Positions 46,722 to 54,785 of a stretch of DNA of 64,000 nucleotides are shown here, piece after piece. Source of the DNA: Methylorubrum populi (GTDB lineage: Bacteria; Pseudomonadota; Alphaproteobacteria; Rhizobiales; Beijerinckiaceae). The notes beneath the pieces are model-generated. The model did no database searches, was not told the origin of the DNA, and worked only from the letters and a program-made list of their open reading frames with translations. The stretch is from NCBI GenBank assembly GCA_036946625.1, contig JAQIIU010000002.1, positions 1 through 64,000 of the forward strand, read 5' to 3'. A program made the translations under genes and the position numbers. Each line of letters opens with the position of its first letter. The first letter of the stretch is position 1.

Positions 46722-47213
46722 CACCTACATCTGGACGGCGGAGGGCTGGCTCTACGTCGCGGCCGTGATCGACCTGTTCTCGCGCCGCGTGGTCGGCTGG
46801 TCGATGCAGGCGAGCATGACGGCGCAACTCGTGGCGGACGCGCTCGTTATGGCGGTCTGGCGCAGGGGCAGGCCGGACGCGCTGCTGCATCACTCCGACC
46901 AGGGCAGTCAGTACACGAGCGAGCCGTTCCAGCGGCTGATGGCCGAGCACGGCATCGTCTGCTCGATGAGTCGGTCGGGCAACGTCTGGGACAACGCGGC
47001 GATGGAGAGCTTCTTCTCGTCGCTGAAGACCGAGCGAACGGTCCGGCGAACCTACCGCACGCGGGACGAGGCGCGAGCGGACGTGTTCGATTACATCGAG
47101 CGCTTCTACAATGCGGCACGGCGGCACTCGACGCTCGGCTACCTCAGCCCCGTCGAGTTCGAAAACCGAGCCAAACTAGCTTAGGCCGGCGTCCACCAAA
47201 CCGGCAGCAGGCC

Positions 47214-47539
47214 AGGCGCGTAAACGGCTCGCTCGCGAGGTCCTCGCCCAGAGCCAACCGTACGATGTAAGCTTCCTCCGCCTCATTACGGCGTGCCGCC
47301 ATGGTCGCCGCAGTAAAATCTCGAAGTATACGTTGCGCGTCATAGTAAAAACGTGAGCCGACGTGCGTCAACCATGTGCGACGCGTTGTGCGTTGTAAAA
47401 GCTTTACGCCAAGATCAGCTTCGAGGTTCCGGATTGATTGGCTGAGCGGCGACTGCTCCATCCTGAGCCGTTCAGCAGCACGGGCAAAATGCAGCTCTTC
47501 CGCAACAGCTACGAAGTGGCGGAGGTGACGCAGTTCCAT
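47214..47539 (-). pseudogene. LysR-family regulator, 5' fragment truncated by the IS
   Basis: About 108 codons: MELRHLRHFVAVAEELHFARAAERLRMEQSPLSQSIRNLEADLGVKLLQRTTRRTWLTHVGSRFYYDAQRIL is a complete LTTR HTH. The effector domain begins (YIVRLALGEDLASEPFTRLA) and is cut at the end of the IS3-type element. Any product would be a DNA-binding fragment ending in IS-derived residues. Confidence 0.85.
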
Positions 47540-47975
47540 TTCAGCACCTCACGATTTCGGTCACAGGGTCAACAATCGACGGTCCGGCGGTGTAGCCGGC
47601 CCTGTCGCCATGAATTTCATCAAGGCGTCGAAGCGATTAAGGCGATGGCGAAGGAGCTGCTCTCAGCCGCTCGATTGATTTCGGCGAACGATCAGCTCCG
47701 GCGCACCTCGCTATTGAATTGCGGCTGAAGGCCCAAGCGGCGACTTGCCGAGCGACGACCACTGAAGTCACGATCATTCAAGTATTAATCATCAAAATCT
47801 AAACCAAAGCAGGAGTTGATGATCGCCTCGATAGGTCTTTGCACCTCAAGTGGACTCGGCCAAGGCGCAGTGTTCGCCGCCCCCCGATGCCGGGCAGATA
47901 GTTCGTTTCCTAAAAGCGCGTACCACGCGGTACTTAGATCGAGCGCCCTACATGGTGATCTAGTCCCAGTACCAC
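47540..47975. other. Intergenic stretch with no recognisable gene
   Basis: About 435 bp of lower-GC sequence. Short open frames on both strands have no family resemblance. It may contain the remains of the gene that the truncated LysR regulator once controlled, but nothing is identifiable. Confidence 0.3.
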
Positions 47976-48878
47976 TCAATTCATTAGATTGGTCCTAAAC
48001 CAGTCGATGGCGGCGCCCGAGGCGGTGTCAAACTCGCCCAGGTAAGGGTCGAAGTGGCCGCCGTTGATCATGACCAGCCTTTTCGGATGCAGCGCTTTCT
48101 CGTAGGCCTTCAGCGCCAAGTCGGTGACAGCGATGTGGTCCTGCTCGGCCACCAACATCAACAACGGCGTCGGGGACACCCGGTCCACGAAGTCGCCGGG
48201 CGCGTACATGCGGGCCCAGCGGGTGGAGCGCACGGTGATCTTGTTCTCCCACACGCCGGCGGGCATCGGGCGCAGGTAGAAACTGACCGCGTCGGCCGCG
48301 CTGTAGGACGGACTGTTGGCGACTTCCTCGCTGACGACGACCTGGGTCATTGGCGGCTCGCCGCGCAGCTGGGCGCGCTCATCCTCGGCGAACTTCTTCT
48401 CCAGATCGGCGATCGACTCCGGCGCTACGCGCCGCAGACCGGCGGCGAAGCCGTCGATGGTCGGCACTTGGGAGACCACAGCCTTCAGCCGGCGATCGGT
48501 GGCGCCCAGCACGATGGCGTGGCCACCGGCGAAACTGGTGCCCCACAGGCCGATGCGGCTCTCGTCCACTTCGGGGCGCTCCTGCAGGTAGGAGATGGCG
48601 CGCCGCCAGTCGGTGATCTGCTGCCAGGGATTGATGTCCTGGCGCGGCTCGCCGCCGCTGTCGCCGAAGCCGCGATGGTCGTGCACAAGAACCGCGAAGC
48701 CCTCCTTGGCGAAGGATGCCGCCATCGGCTCGATCCCGTGGTATTTGGTCCCGCCATAGCCGTGGGCCATGGTGATTCCGGGGTGGGGCCCAGCTCCTTC
48801 GGGCAGGAACAGCCAGGCCGACAGGTCGATCCCACCCTCAGCGGGGAAGCGCACGTCTTCTTTCTTGAAGTTGGACAT
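47976..48878 (-). CDS. Alpha/beta hydrolase
   Basis: A 300-residue soluble hydrolase. The oxyanion-hole region is ITMAHGYGGTKYHGIEPMA, then VHDHRGFGDSGGEPRQDINPWQQITDWRRAISYLQ, nucleophile elbow GTSFAGG with Ser115, acid in LVAEQDHIAV and His in NGGHFDPYLGEF. The pattern resembles the X-Pro dipeptidyl-peptidase/acetyl xylan esterase-like group of fused-free hydrolases (often annotated as DUF1100/UPF0255-like). Substrate unknown. It is 14 bp downstream of the enoyl-CoA hydratase gene, so they probably form an operon acting on a common acyl or ester compound. Confidence 0.88.
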   Translation of the reverse strand: MSNFKKEDVRFPAEGGIDLSAWLFLPEGAGPHPGITMAHGYGGTKYHGIEPMAASFAKEGFAVLVHDHRGFGDSGGEPRQDINPWQQITDWRRAISYLQERPEVDESRIGLWGTSFAGGHAIVLGATDRRLKAVVSQVPTIDGFAAGLRRVAPESIADLEKKFAEDERAQLRGEPPMTQVVVSEEVANSPSYSAADAVSFYLRPMPAGVWENKITVRSTRWARMYAPGDFVDRVSPTPLLMLVAEQDHIAVTDLALKAYEKALHPKRLVMINGGHFDPYLGEFDTASGAAIDWFRTNLMN

Positions 48879-48892
48879 CGGGGTCTCCTTAA

Positions 48893-49717
48893 TCAGTCGG
48901 TCAAGGCGCCGAGCATGCGGCCGAGGTCCATCTCGGCGTCACGGGTTTGGAAGCCGCCCTTGAAGGCGGCCTGGATGCGCTGTTGCGCTTCAGGGTTCTT
49001 CACGCCCTCCCCGAACAGGTCGGAGTCGCGGCGGAAGTCTTCAGCCGGCGCCAGGGAGATCGCGTTGACCCGATCCTTGACCACGCCGTGGCCGGCGGCG
49101 GGGAAGCTGGCGATCCGCCGGGCGAGGTCAGCCACAAACGGACCAAGCGCCTCGGGATCGAAGCTGCGATTGACCCAGCCATAGCGTTCGGCCAGGTCGG
49201 CGTCGTAATCCTCGGCGCTAAGCATCACCTCAAGCGCCCGGCCACGGCCCATCAGCCGCACGAGGTGCTGCGCCGCCCCGCCGCCAGGAATAAGACCGAA
49301 CGCCGGCTCCATCTGGGAAAAGACGGCCCGGCCGCGCGCTGCGAAGCGCATGTCGCAGCCCAAGATGAATTCGCTGCCGGCGCCGCGCACGCGACCCTCG
49401 ACCTGGGCGATGGTCACCGCCTTGGTCTGCGACAGCCGAAGGAACAGCAGGGCGATGGACGCCTCACCAGTGAGCCTGGCTGCCTCCTCGCGATAGGCGG
49501 CAATCTTGGTCACGTCGACATGGGAGATGAAGTAGTCGGGGTCAGCGCTCTTGAAGACCACGACCTTGTGGGGCTCGCCGCGATCAAGGGTCTGGATCAG
49601 CGACACCAGGTCCCGCACCAGTTCCGGGCCCAGCATGTTCATCGGCGGAGCGTCGATGGTGGCGAACAGCACCGCGCCCCTCTGCTCCAGCTTGAGCGTT
49701 TCGTAGCCAGCGGCCAT
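48893..49717 (-). CDS. Enoyl-CoA hydratase/isomerase family protein
   Basis: A 274-residue crotonase-fold protein: LEQRGAVLFATIDAPPMNMLGPELVRDLVSL, then oxyanion-hole glycine region AQVEGRVRGAGSEFILGCDMRFAARGRAVFSQMEPAFGLIPGGGAAQHLVRLMGRGRALEVMLSAEDYDADLAERYGWVN. Of the two usual Glu residues of true hydratases, one candidate is retained in QMEPAFGL while the other position is Ser-Glu-Phe, so the reaction is uncertain. First gene of a two-gene operon with the hydrolase, divergent from an HxlR regulator that likely controls it. Confidence 0.88.
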   Translation of the reverse strand: MAAGYETLKLEQRGAVLFATIDAPPMNMLGPELVRDLVSLIQTLDRGEPHKVVVFKSADPDYFISHVDVTKIAAYREEAARLTGEASIALLFLRLSQTKAVTIAQVEGRVRGAGSEFILGCDMRFAARGRAVFSQMEPAFGLIPGGGAAQHLVRLMGRGRALEVMLSAEDYDADLAERYGWVNRSFDPEALGPFVADLARRIASFPAAGHGVVKDRVNAISLAPAEDFRRDSDLFGEGVKNPEAQQRIQAAFKGGFQTRDAEMDLGRMLGALTD

Positions 49718-49745
49718 GAGAGCCTCCCGCTGTGGTTCTAAGATC

Positions 49746-49775
49746 GAACCGTTTGCGATGTAAGCCGAGCGGTTC
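49746..49775. promoter_or_regulatory. Inverted repeat in the divergent promoter region
   Basis: GAACCG, 18-bp spacer, CGGTTC, in the 86-bp gap between the hydratase operon and the HxlR gene. Position makes it a candidate HxlR operator controlling both directions; the short arms keep confidence low. Confidence 0.4.
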
Positions 49776-49803
49776 TATATTGCAACCACTTTTGCTGCTC
49801 GTG

Positions 49804-50298
49804 ATGGATTGGATTGTGAAAAGGACGCCGCTGACCCAGGACCCCTGTCCGATCGCCCGCTCGCTCGATCAGATCGGCGACTGGTGGACCCTGCTGATTG
49901 TGCGCAACGCGCTGCATGGGGCCCGCCGGTTCGGCGAGTTCCGGAAGGAACTCGGCGTGTCCAAGAGCATGCTGTCCACTCGCTTGGCTCAGATGGTTGA
50001 GCACGGCATCCTGGAGCAACGGCCGGACCCGAACGGCTCGGCTTATGGCGAGTACCACCTGACAGAGAAGGGGCGGCAGCTGTGGATGGTTCTGGTCGCG
50101 CTACGCCAATGGGGTGAAGCCAACCTCTTTCAGACGGGCGAGGCGATGACTGTCCTTCAGGACCGGCGCAATGGTTCACCCACCCGCCGCCTTGCCTTGA
50201 TGGCGGCCGACGGCCAGGTGCTACAGCAAGCGGATACGGACGTGCGTTTAGGCGTCGCCGATATTGGACCGCGGTCTGAATCAGAAAAAGAGTTTTAG
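49804..50298 (+). CDS. HxlR-family transcriptional regulator
   Basis: A 164-residue MarR-like winged-helix regulator. The diagnostic HxlR block is CPIARSLDQIGDWWTLLIVRNALHGARRFGEFRKELGVSKSMLSTRLAQMVEHGILEQR followed by YGEYHLTEKGRQLWMVLVALRQWGE. The conserved Cys (DPCPIARSL) that can sense electrophiles or oxidants is present. ATG 49804 (MDWIVKRTPLTQDPCPIA) is preferred. It is divergent from and probably regulates the hydratase/hydrolase operon. Confidence 0.92.
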   Translation: MDWIVKRTPLTQDPCPIARSLDQIGDWWTLLIVRNALHGARRFGEFRKELGVSKSMLSTRLAQMVEHGILEQRPDPNGSAYGEYHLTEKGRQLWMVLVALRQWGEANLFQTGEAMTVLQDRRNGSPTRRLALMAADGQVLQQADTDVRLGVADIGPRSESEKEF

Positions 50299-50802
50299 AA
50301 TGCGGATGAATACGCGAGTTGTTCAATTTCAACAACTACTCATGACGTAGATCGCAAGATTATAATTTCTAAAATGGATATCTGGAGCGAGCTGCGCCGA
50401 AAGCATTCAGACTTTTACGTTGCGCAGACTGTGACGCTCGCTTATCCCGCATGTAGTCAATCGCCCTGCGGATGCGTTGCTCTCCGATGCTTTCACCGCG
50501 CGTCGCTCGCAGGGCTTTCGGTGTGTCGGCCGCCCAATGCAACAGGCGGATCGCAATCGCGCTGACCAACGATTCGGTCAGCAACCGTCCGGCACGCGGA
50601 CCGCCGCTCTCATCCGCTCAACGGGATCGCGAGCATATGGTGGGTGAAGCCCGGAAGGGCGAAAGCCGGGCACATCCTTCAGAAATTCGACCACCACTAC
50701 GCCGTCCCCGCGTACATCATGCACGCGCTCTGACGACACTCCCGTCGCGCTGACGTGTTCACGGGGGAGATAATTCGAGCCATGGCGCTGCTTCTGGCTG
50801 CG
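50299..50802. other. Intergenic region with a possible AraC-family remnant
   Basis: No intact gene in about 500 bp. On the minus strand, 50369-50584 reads RLLHWAADTPKALRATRGESIGEQRIRRAIDYMRDKRAS, which resembles the linker and first helix of an AraC-type DNA-binding domain (RIRRAIDYI...), but the two HTHs are absent. I regard this as a likely relic, not a gene. Confidence 0.3.
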
Positions 50803-51237
50803 CTACCTTAGAAGTCCGAATTTTCCGACCACCTTGCCAACTGCCTTGCGCGAACCAAAGACTCCGACGCCCACATAGGTTAGCGCGTTGGTCTCCAATT
50901 CAGCGACGGCGGACCGAAACGCCTCGTAATCGGTGGTTTCTTGTCCCTGGCTAGGGAAATCCACCACGTCAAGTCCACGGCCGATAGCCTTCTCACGAAG
51001 AATTCCGAGCTCTCCCACAGGAGCGGCCAGCACGGCTATTCCGATAGGGATTAGTCCCGGATGCGCATTGTTTGACTTATCGATAAGGTCAATGCCGGCG
51101 AGGTGCGGATGGCGTTTGCCAAGTGTCAGGGCAATCACGGCGGCTGCGTTAGCGGCGCGGCCCACGGGAAGATCAGCATCGACCACAATCACGCAGCGCT
51201 GAAGTTCGCCTTCTTCCACAGCTTGCCTATCAGGCAT
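50803..51237 (-). CDS. DUF2000 family protein
   Basis: A 144-residue protein from ATG 51237 (MPDRQAVEEGELQRCVIVVDADLPVGRAANAAAVIALTLGKRHPHLAG). The family blocks IDKSNNAHPGLIPIGIAVLAA, VVDFPSQGQETTDYEAFRSAV and YVGVGVFGSRKAVGKVVGKFGLLR are all present and the end matches the family. DUF2000 proteins have a peptidyl-tRNA-hydrolase-like fold but no proven activity. Its genomic partners are commonly MarR or AraC regulators, as here. It lies downstream of the MarR-GNAT gene on the same strand with 124 bp between. Confidence 0.82.
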   Translation of the reverse strand: MPDRQAVEEGELQRCVIVVDADLPVGRAANAAAVIALTLGKRHPHLAGIDLIDKSNNAHPGLIPIGIAVLAAPVGELGILREKAIGRGLDVVDFPSQGQETTDYEAFRSAVAELETNALTYVGVGVFGSRKAVGKVVGKFGLLR

Positions 51238-51361
51238 TGTCAGCCTACATCCATAGTTATTGCGTTGCAATCTACAATCATCTCTAATCAATTGATTCGA
51301 CGACTCGAGTTCATGAGCCGCTCTCAGCGCACTGGGATGTGTATGTCGAAGTCCCAAGGCA

Positions 51362-52366
51362 TCACTGCGCCCCAGAACCTGTTGGCTCCTCGATTTTATG
51401 AGGCCGATTCTCGGGCAAATAACGCATTGCGATATTGCATCTTGTGTAACGTGCGCCGAATTCTCGCATGATGTCGCTGTCGTGCACAAAGCCGGCTTTT
51501 TCGTACAGATGCACAGCCGCAGCAGATTTCGAGTTACTCAGTAGGTAAAGTAACTCAGCACCCAGTGCCTCGGCGCGCTGAAGCACAGCCTGGAGTAGGA
51601 ACTCTCCGGCCTTGCGGCCCCGTGCAGCCTCAAGAACTCCCATCTTGGTGAGCTCAAAGCGCCGTTCGCCCACTTTTTGCAGAGCGCATGTTCCAACTAC
51701 TCCAAGCCCTTCTGCTTCTACAAAAAGAATTGTGCCGCCCCGCGAAATGATATGCTCTCGTGGATGCGACAGGATCTCGATATCTGTCGGTTCCAACCGA
51801 TACATCGAGCCAATCCACTCTTCGTTGATCAAGCGGAAGTTATCCGCAAGCTCATCGCTGAATTCGAGAATACGAAGTCCGGATTGAGAGTGCGCAAGCA
51901 TACGTGAGCCGAAGGACTTCTCGTCCATCCGGCTCTCCGCAACGGATACCTGATCCAGCATCGGCCCCGAAAGCCCCCCGAACAGCTCGCGCGCGACGGC
52001 TTCAACGTAGGGCCAAAGGACTGCACGGGCCTTCTCGAGTGTGCTCACGCCTTCTAAAGTTAAGGTGACAGTCTTACAGCGCTGATCCCGGCCTGCTTTG
52101 GTGACGGAGACGAGCCCAGCTTCAGCCAGCCGCCCGACCGCCCGCGTTACGCTCGGTTGGCTCACCTGCAAGGCGTCACTCAGCGCGCCAATCGTAATCG
52201 GGCCATACAAATCAAGCGTCAGTAGGATGGGATGCTGGCTTGGTTGCAGCTCCAGGCCAGCGCGACCACTGACCCGCACGATCTCCCCCTGCATCCGCTC
52301 GGCCAGGCGTTTCAGCCTACTGCCCAGGAAAAGGAATGGATATTCCTTGACGACGTCGCCAGGCAT
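51362..52366 (-). CDS. MarR-GNAT fusion protein
   Basis: A 334-residue bifunctional protein. Residues about 1-150 form a MarR-type wHTH (LLTLDLYGPITIGALSDALQVSQPSVTRAVGRLAEAGLVSVTKAGRDQRCKTVTLTLEG). Residues about 165-320 are a GNAT acetyltransferase (TILFVEAEGLGVVGTCAL, then FELTKMGVLEAARGRKAGEFLLQAVLQRAEALGAELLYLLSNSKSAAAVHLYEKAGF). The acetyl-CoA loop is ARGRKAGEFLL. The fusion type is widespread. It may regulate adjacent genes, including itself, through the 18-bp palindrome just before its start, and acetylate a small molecule. Confidence 0.9.
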   Translation of the reverse strand: MPGDVVKEYPFLFLGSRLKRLAERMQGEIVRVSGRAGLELQPSQHPILLTLDLYGPITIGALSDALQVSQPSVTRAVGRLAEAGLVSVTKAGRDQRCKTVTLTLEGVSTLEKARAVLWPYVEAVARELFGGLSGPMLDQVSVAESRMDEKSFGSRMLAHSQSGLRILEFSDELADNFRLINEEWIGSMYRLEPTDIEILSHPREHIISRGGTILFVEAEGLGVVGTCALQKVGERRFELTKMGVLEAARGRKAGEFLLQAVLQRAEALGAELLYLLSNSKSAAAVHLYEKAGFVHDSDIMREFGARYTRCNIAMRYLPENRPHKIEEPTGSGAQ

Positions 52367-52376
52367 TATACACCTC

Positions 52377-52394
52377 TATATAACTAGTTATATA
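52377..52394. promoter_or_regulatory. Perfect 18-bp palindrome, probable MarR operator
   Basis: TATATAACTAGTTATATA, starting 11 bp before the MarR-GNAT start codon (ATG 52366, minus) and upstream of the divergent AraC gene. MarR proteins bind 16-20-bp AT-rich palindromes, so autoregulation is likely. Confidence 0.65.
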
Positions 52395-52510
52395 TCGAGA
52401 GCGACCCAGGGGCAAGGGGTGCTCGCCGTCCCAGTTGGTTCTGGTCGGTATCAGAAACCCCGGCCGCATGCCGAATTGCAAGAAGTCCGCCGTGCCCAGG
52501 AGTGGCCGCT

Positions 52511-53356
52511 ATGGAGAATGGAATCGCTTTTTGGCGAGACTCAGCGCTCGGTGTTCGCGGGGTCGACCTGCTTGTGGCACACGAAACTGGCCATCAATTT
52601 CCAGAACATTTTCACGACGAATTCGTCGTATCCGTATTCGAGGCTGGATGCCAGCGGCATAGGATCAGTAATCGAGAGTCCTTTGCTACGCCTGGAAGCC
52701 TCGTTGTAATCAGACCCGGCGAGCCACATACCGGCGAACCTGCTGTTAGCGGCGGAAAGTGGTCTCACAGAGCCTTCTACCCAGATGCCGAGACACTGAC
52801 AGTTGTCGCGAACGCCACGTTCTCTGGACGTGAAACAAGCAACATCGATCTACCATCGACGGCGGTATTCGATAACTATAAGGTCAACGATCTCATCGCC
52901 GCCTGTCACCAAGCAATCTGCCACATGCCACTTGAGGTCGTTGGGCTTCAGCACGCCTTCATGAGGGCGATGGAGCTTCTGCTTGTCCACTACCTGTTTT
53001 CAGGTCGATCTCGTCGGAAGACCGGCTTTGAACCGCGTGCAGTTCAGGCTGCCGTCGACTGCATGCGCGCTCGTCTAGATGAGACCGATCTCAGTGTTGC
53101 CGATATAGCAGAATCAGCAGGGTTGAGTCGATTTTATTTCATGCGCAGCTTCCGCAAAACCACTGGAATGTCCGTGCACAAATATTTGACACAGATCAGG
53201 CTGAACGCGGCTCGAGGTCGTCTGGCCCGTGGGGAATCTGCCGCCGACGTCGCGTGTAACTGTGGCTTCTACGATCAAAGTCATCTGATCCGTCACTTCC
53301 GCTTGGCCTATGGCACTACGCCAGGCCGATACACCTGCGATTCGCGGAGACGTTGA
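52511..53356 (+). CDS. AraC-family transcriptional regulator
   Basis: A 281-residue regulator with an N-terminal cupin-like ligand domain (HETGHQFPEHFHDEFVVSVFEAG, PGSLVVIRPGEPHTGEP) and a C-terminal double HTH (about residues 180-281: AVDCMRARLDETDLSVADIAESAGLSRFYFMRSFRKTTGMSVHKYLTQIRLNAARGRLARGESAADVACNCGFYDQSHLIRHFRLAYGTTPGRY). ATG 52511 is chosen; GTG 52502 is possible. It lies upstream of a racemase/RidA pair on the same strand and may activate it. The codon usage is less GC-biased than in the core genes, suggesting acquisition. Confidence 0.93.
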   Translation: MENGIAFWRDSALGVRGVDLLVAHETGHQFPEHFHDEFVVSVFEAGCQRHRISNRESFATPGSLVVIRPGEPHTGEPAVSGGKWSHRAFYPDAETLTVVANATFSGRETSNIDLPSTAVFDNYKVNDLIAACHQAICHMPLEVVGLQHAFMRAMELLLVHYLFSGRSRRKTGFEPRAVQAAVDCMRARLDETDLSVADIAESAGLSRFYFMRSFRKTTGMSVHKYLTQIRLNAARGRLARGESAADVACNCGFYDQSHLIRHFRLAYGTTPGRYTCDSRRR

Positions 53357-53461
53357 GCTCGATCGTGCGCTGATTTTCCGCGATATGCAGGTCTCTCTGC
53401 TGGGTGGTGCTCAGTGTGAGAGCACTCTCGTCCAATCCTTATCATCGTTCGCTCGCGCACG

Positions 53462-54232
53462 GTGTGTCTTAACGCTCTTGGAGACGAAAAAGTGGCTGCT
53501 ACTGTCGGAAGGCTGAAACGGATCGGCATCCTGGGGGGATCAAGCGATCAGGCAACCGTTGATTATTATGTTCGGACGAATAAGGCTATCAAGGATCGCC
53601 TTGGTGGCTTCAATACCGCTGAAATCCTCCTCAGCTCCATGAACTTTGCATTCAGCGCCAAATGCGTGATCGAAGGACTATGGGACGAGCTTGGCGCCTA
53701 TTTAGCTGACCGAGCAGTGGCGCTTGAGAGGGGTGGCGCTGATCTGATCATTTGCGTGTCCAACACCTTGCACAAGACTGCGCCAACCTTCATGGCCGGC
53801 GTCGATATTCCCCTTCTGCACATCGTCGACCCTACCGCTCGGGCGATCCGGAGGCAGGGGCTGAAGAAAGTGGGCCTGCTTGGCACCAAGCCTGTGATGT
53901 CAGGGACCCATGTCAGCTCGCGCTACGAAGCGCTGTTCGGGATCGAGACCATCGCGCCCGACGTCGCGGGGCAGGATGTAGTCGATCGGGTCATATTCGA
54001 CGAGCTTTGCGCAGGCGTCTTCACCGAGGCATCCAGGACGGCCTACCTCGATGTCATCTCCGGGCTGGAGAGGCGCGGAGCCGAGGGTGTCATCCTTGGC
54101 TGTACGGAAATCCCGCTTCTCTTGAAGCAGGAACATCGACCGGACTTCCCGATGTTCGACACCACCGAGCTACATGTAGAGAACGCGGTTGATTTCGCCC
54201 TGGGGGCCCCGTTGCGCGAGCCTGGGCTTTGA
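53462..54232 (+). CDS. Aspartate/glutamate racemase family protein
   Basis: A 256-residue cofactor-independent racemase-fold protein. Two catalytic cysteines are present: Cys98 in IICVSNTLHK and Cys214 in ILGCTEIPLL, with the N-terminal RIGILGGSSDQATVDYYVRTN typical of the Asp racemase/YgeA group. The broad-specificity amino-acid racemase or hydantoin racemase role cannot be separated by sequence. GTG 53462 gives a short extra leader; GTG 53492 would start at MAATVGRLKRIGILGG and is equally good. It is coupled to the RidA-like gene by a TTGA overlap and follows an AraC regulator. Confidence 0.88.
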   Translation: MCLNALGDEKVAATVGRLKRIGILGGSSDQATVDYYVRTNKAIKDRLGGFNTAEILLSSMNFAFSAKCVIEGLWDELGAYLADRAVALERGGADLIICVSNTLHKTAPTFMAGVDIPLLHIVDPTARAIRRQGLKKVGLLGTKPVMSGTHVSSRYEALFGIETIAPDVAGQDVVDRVIFDELCAGVFTEASRTAYLDVISGLERRGAEGVILGCTEIPLLLKQEHRPDFPMFDTTELHVENAVDFALGAPLREPGL

Positions 54233-54700
54233 CGGTCGAAGACCCCTATGCGCGGCTGGAGGCGCTCGGCCTGCAGTTGATCCCGGCAGGCGAGCCTGTC
54301 GGAAACTTCTTGCCCGCGGTCCAGATCGGGAATCTGCTCTTCCTTGCGGGCCAAGGCCCCTGCGACCACGACGGCAAGCTGAAGATCGGCCGGCTCGGAG
54401 ACGGACTGAGCGTGGAGGCGGCGCGGTCCCACGCTCGTCTGGCCGCGTTCAACGTGGTGAGCATGCTTCACGATCACCTCGGCGATCTGCGGCGTGTTCG
54501 TAGGATCGTTCGGTGTGCTTGGCATGGTCAACGCAACGCCAGAATTCCGGCAGCATCCGGTGGTTGTCGACGGTGCCTCTGGGCTGTTCGTGGCGGTGTT
54601 CGGCGACGCGGGACGATACGCCCGCTCCGCTTTCGGCTTTGCGTCGCTGCCGTTCGGCATAAGCATCGAGATCGAGGCCATCTCCGAGATCGCGCCCTGA
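54229..54700 (+). pseudogene. RidA/YjgF-family protein, frameshifted
   Basis: Rid-family enamine/imine deaminase-like protein of the long YjgF subfamily. The first frame gives YARLEALGLQLIPAGEPVGNFLPAVQIGNLLFLAGQGPCDHDGKLKIGRLG...ARLAAFNVVSMLHDHLGDLRRVRRIVR. The second frame gives VLGMVNATPEFRQHPVVVDGASGLFVAVFGDAGRYARSAFGFASLPFGISIEIEAISEIAP. One extra T at 54514 separates them; removing it gives RIVRVLGMVNATPEF. The whole would be about 157 residues, as the subfamily requires. Pairing with an amino-acid racemase suggests detoxification of imine intermediates. Confidence 0.8.
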
Positions 54701-54785
54701 CCCGGCTGTTTTCCGAACCCGCCCGAGCAACCGCGCGGGTTCGTCGGATCGGCTACACCCTCTCGCCCGCTGGGGCGCCGCAGGC

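Larger units (their letters stand above)
44909..47184 (+). pseudogene. IS3-family transposase OrfB, split by the nested IS
   Basis: The DDE integrase subunit is in two pieces that join perfectly once the nested IS is removed: codons up to RKWIADFT (ending 45314) and from YIWTAEGWLYVAAVIDLFSRRVVGW (46727 on). Catalytic residues are present: Asp in IADFTY, Asp in HHSDQGSQYTS and Glu in NAAMESFFSSLKTE. The C-terminus is YNAARRHSTLGYLSPVEFENRAKLA. The nested insert introduces a stop (T-stop at 45314-45316), so the element cannot move by itself. Confidence 0.88.
44565..47209 (+). mobile_element. IS3-family insertion sequence, interrupted by a second IS
   Basis: Ends are TGCTGCCGGTTT... and ...AAACCGGCAGCA (terminal TG/CA), flanked by a possible 4-bp GGCC duplication at 44561-44564 and 47210-47213. 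It encodes overlapping orfA and orfB with an A6G slippery site. Without the nested insert (45315-46721 plus its target copy) its length is about 1.23 kb, normal for IS3. It truncates a metallophosphoesterase fragment on the left and a LysR gene on the right. Confidence 0.85.

Noticed and set aside
47785..47979. 64-codon minus-strand frame downstream of the hydrolase gene
   Set aside because: No recognisable motif; overlaps the hydrolase stop and lacks support.
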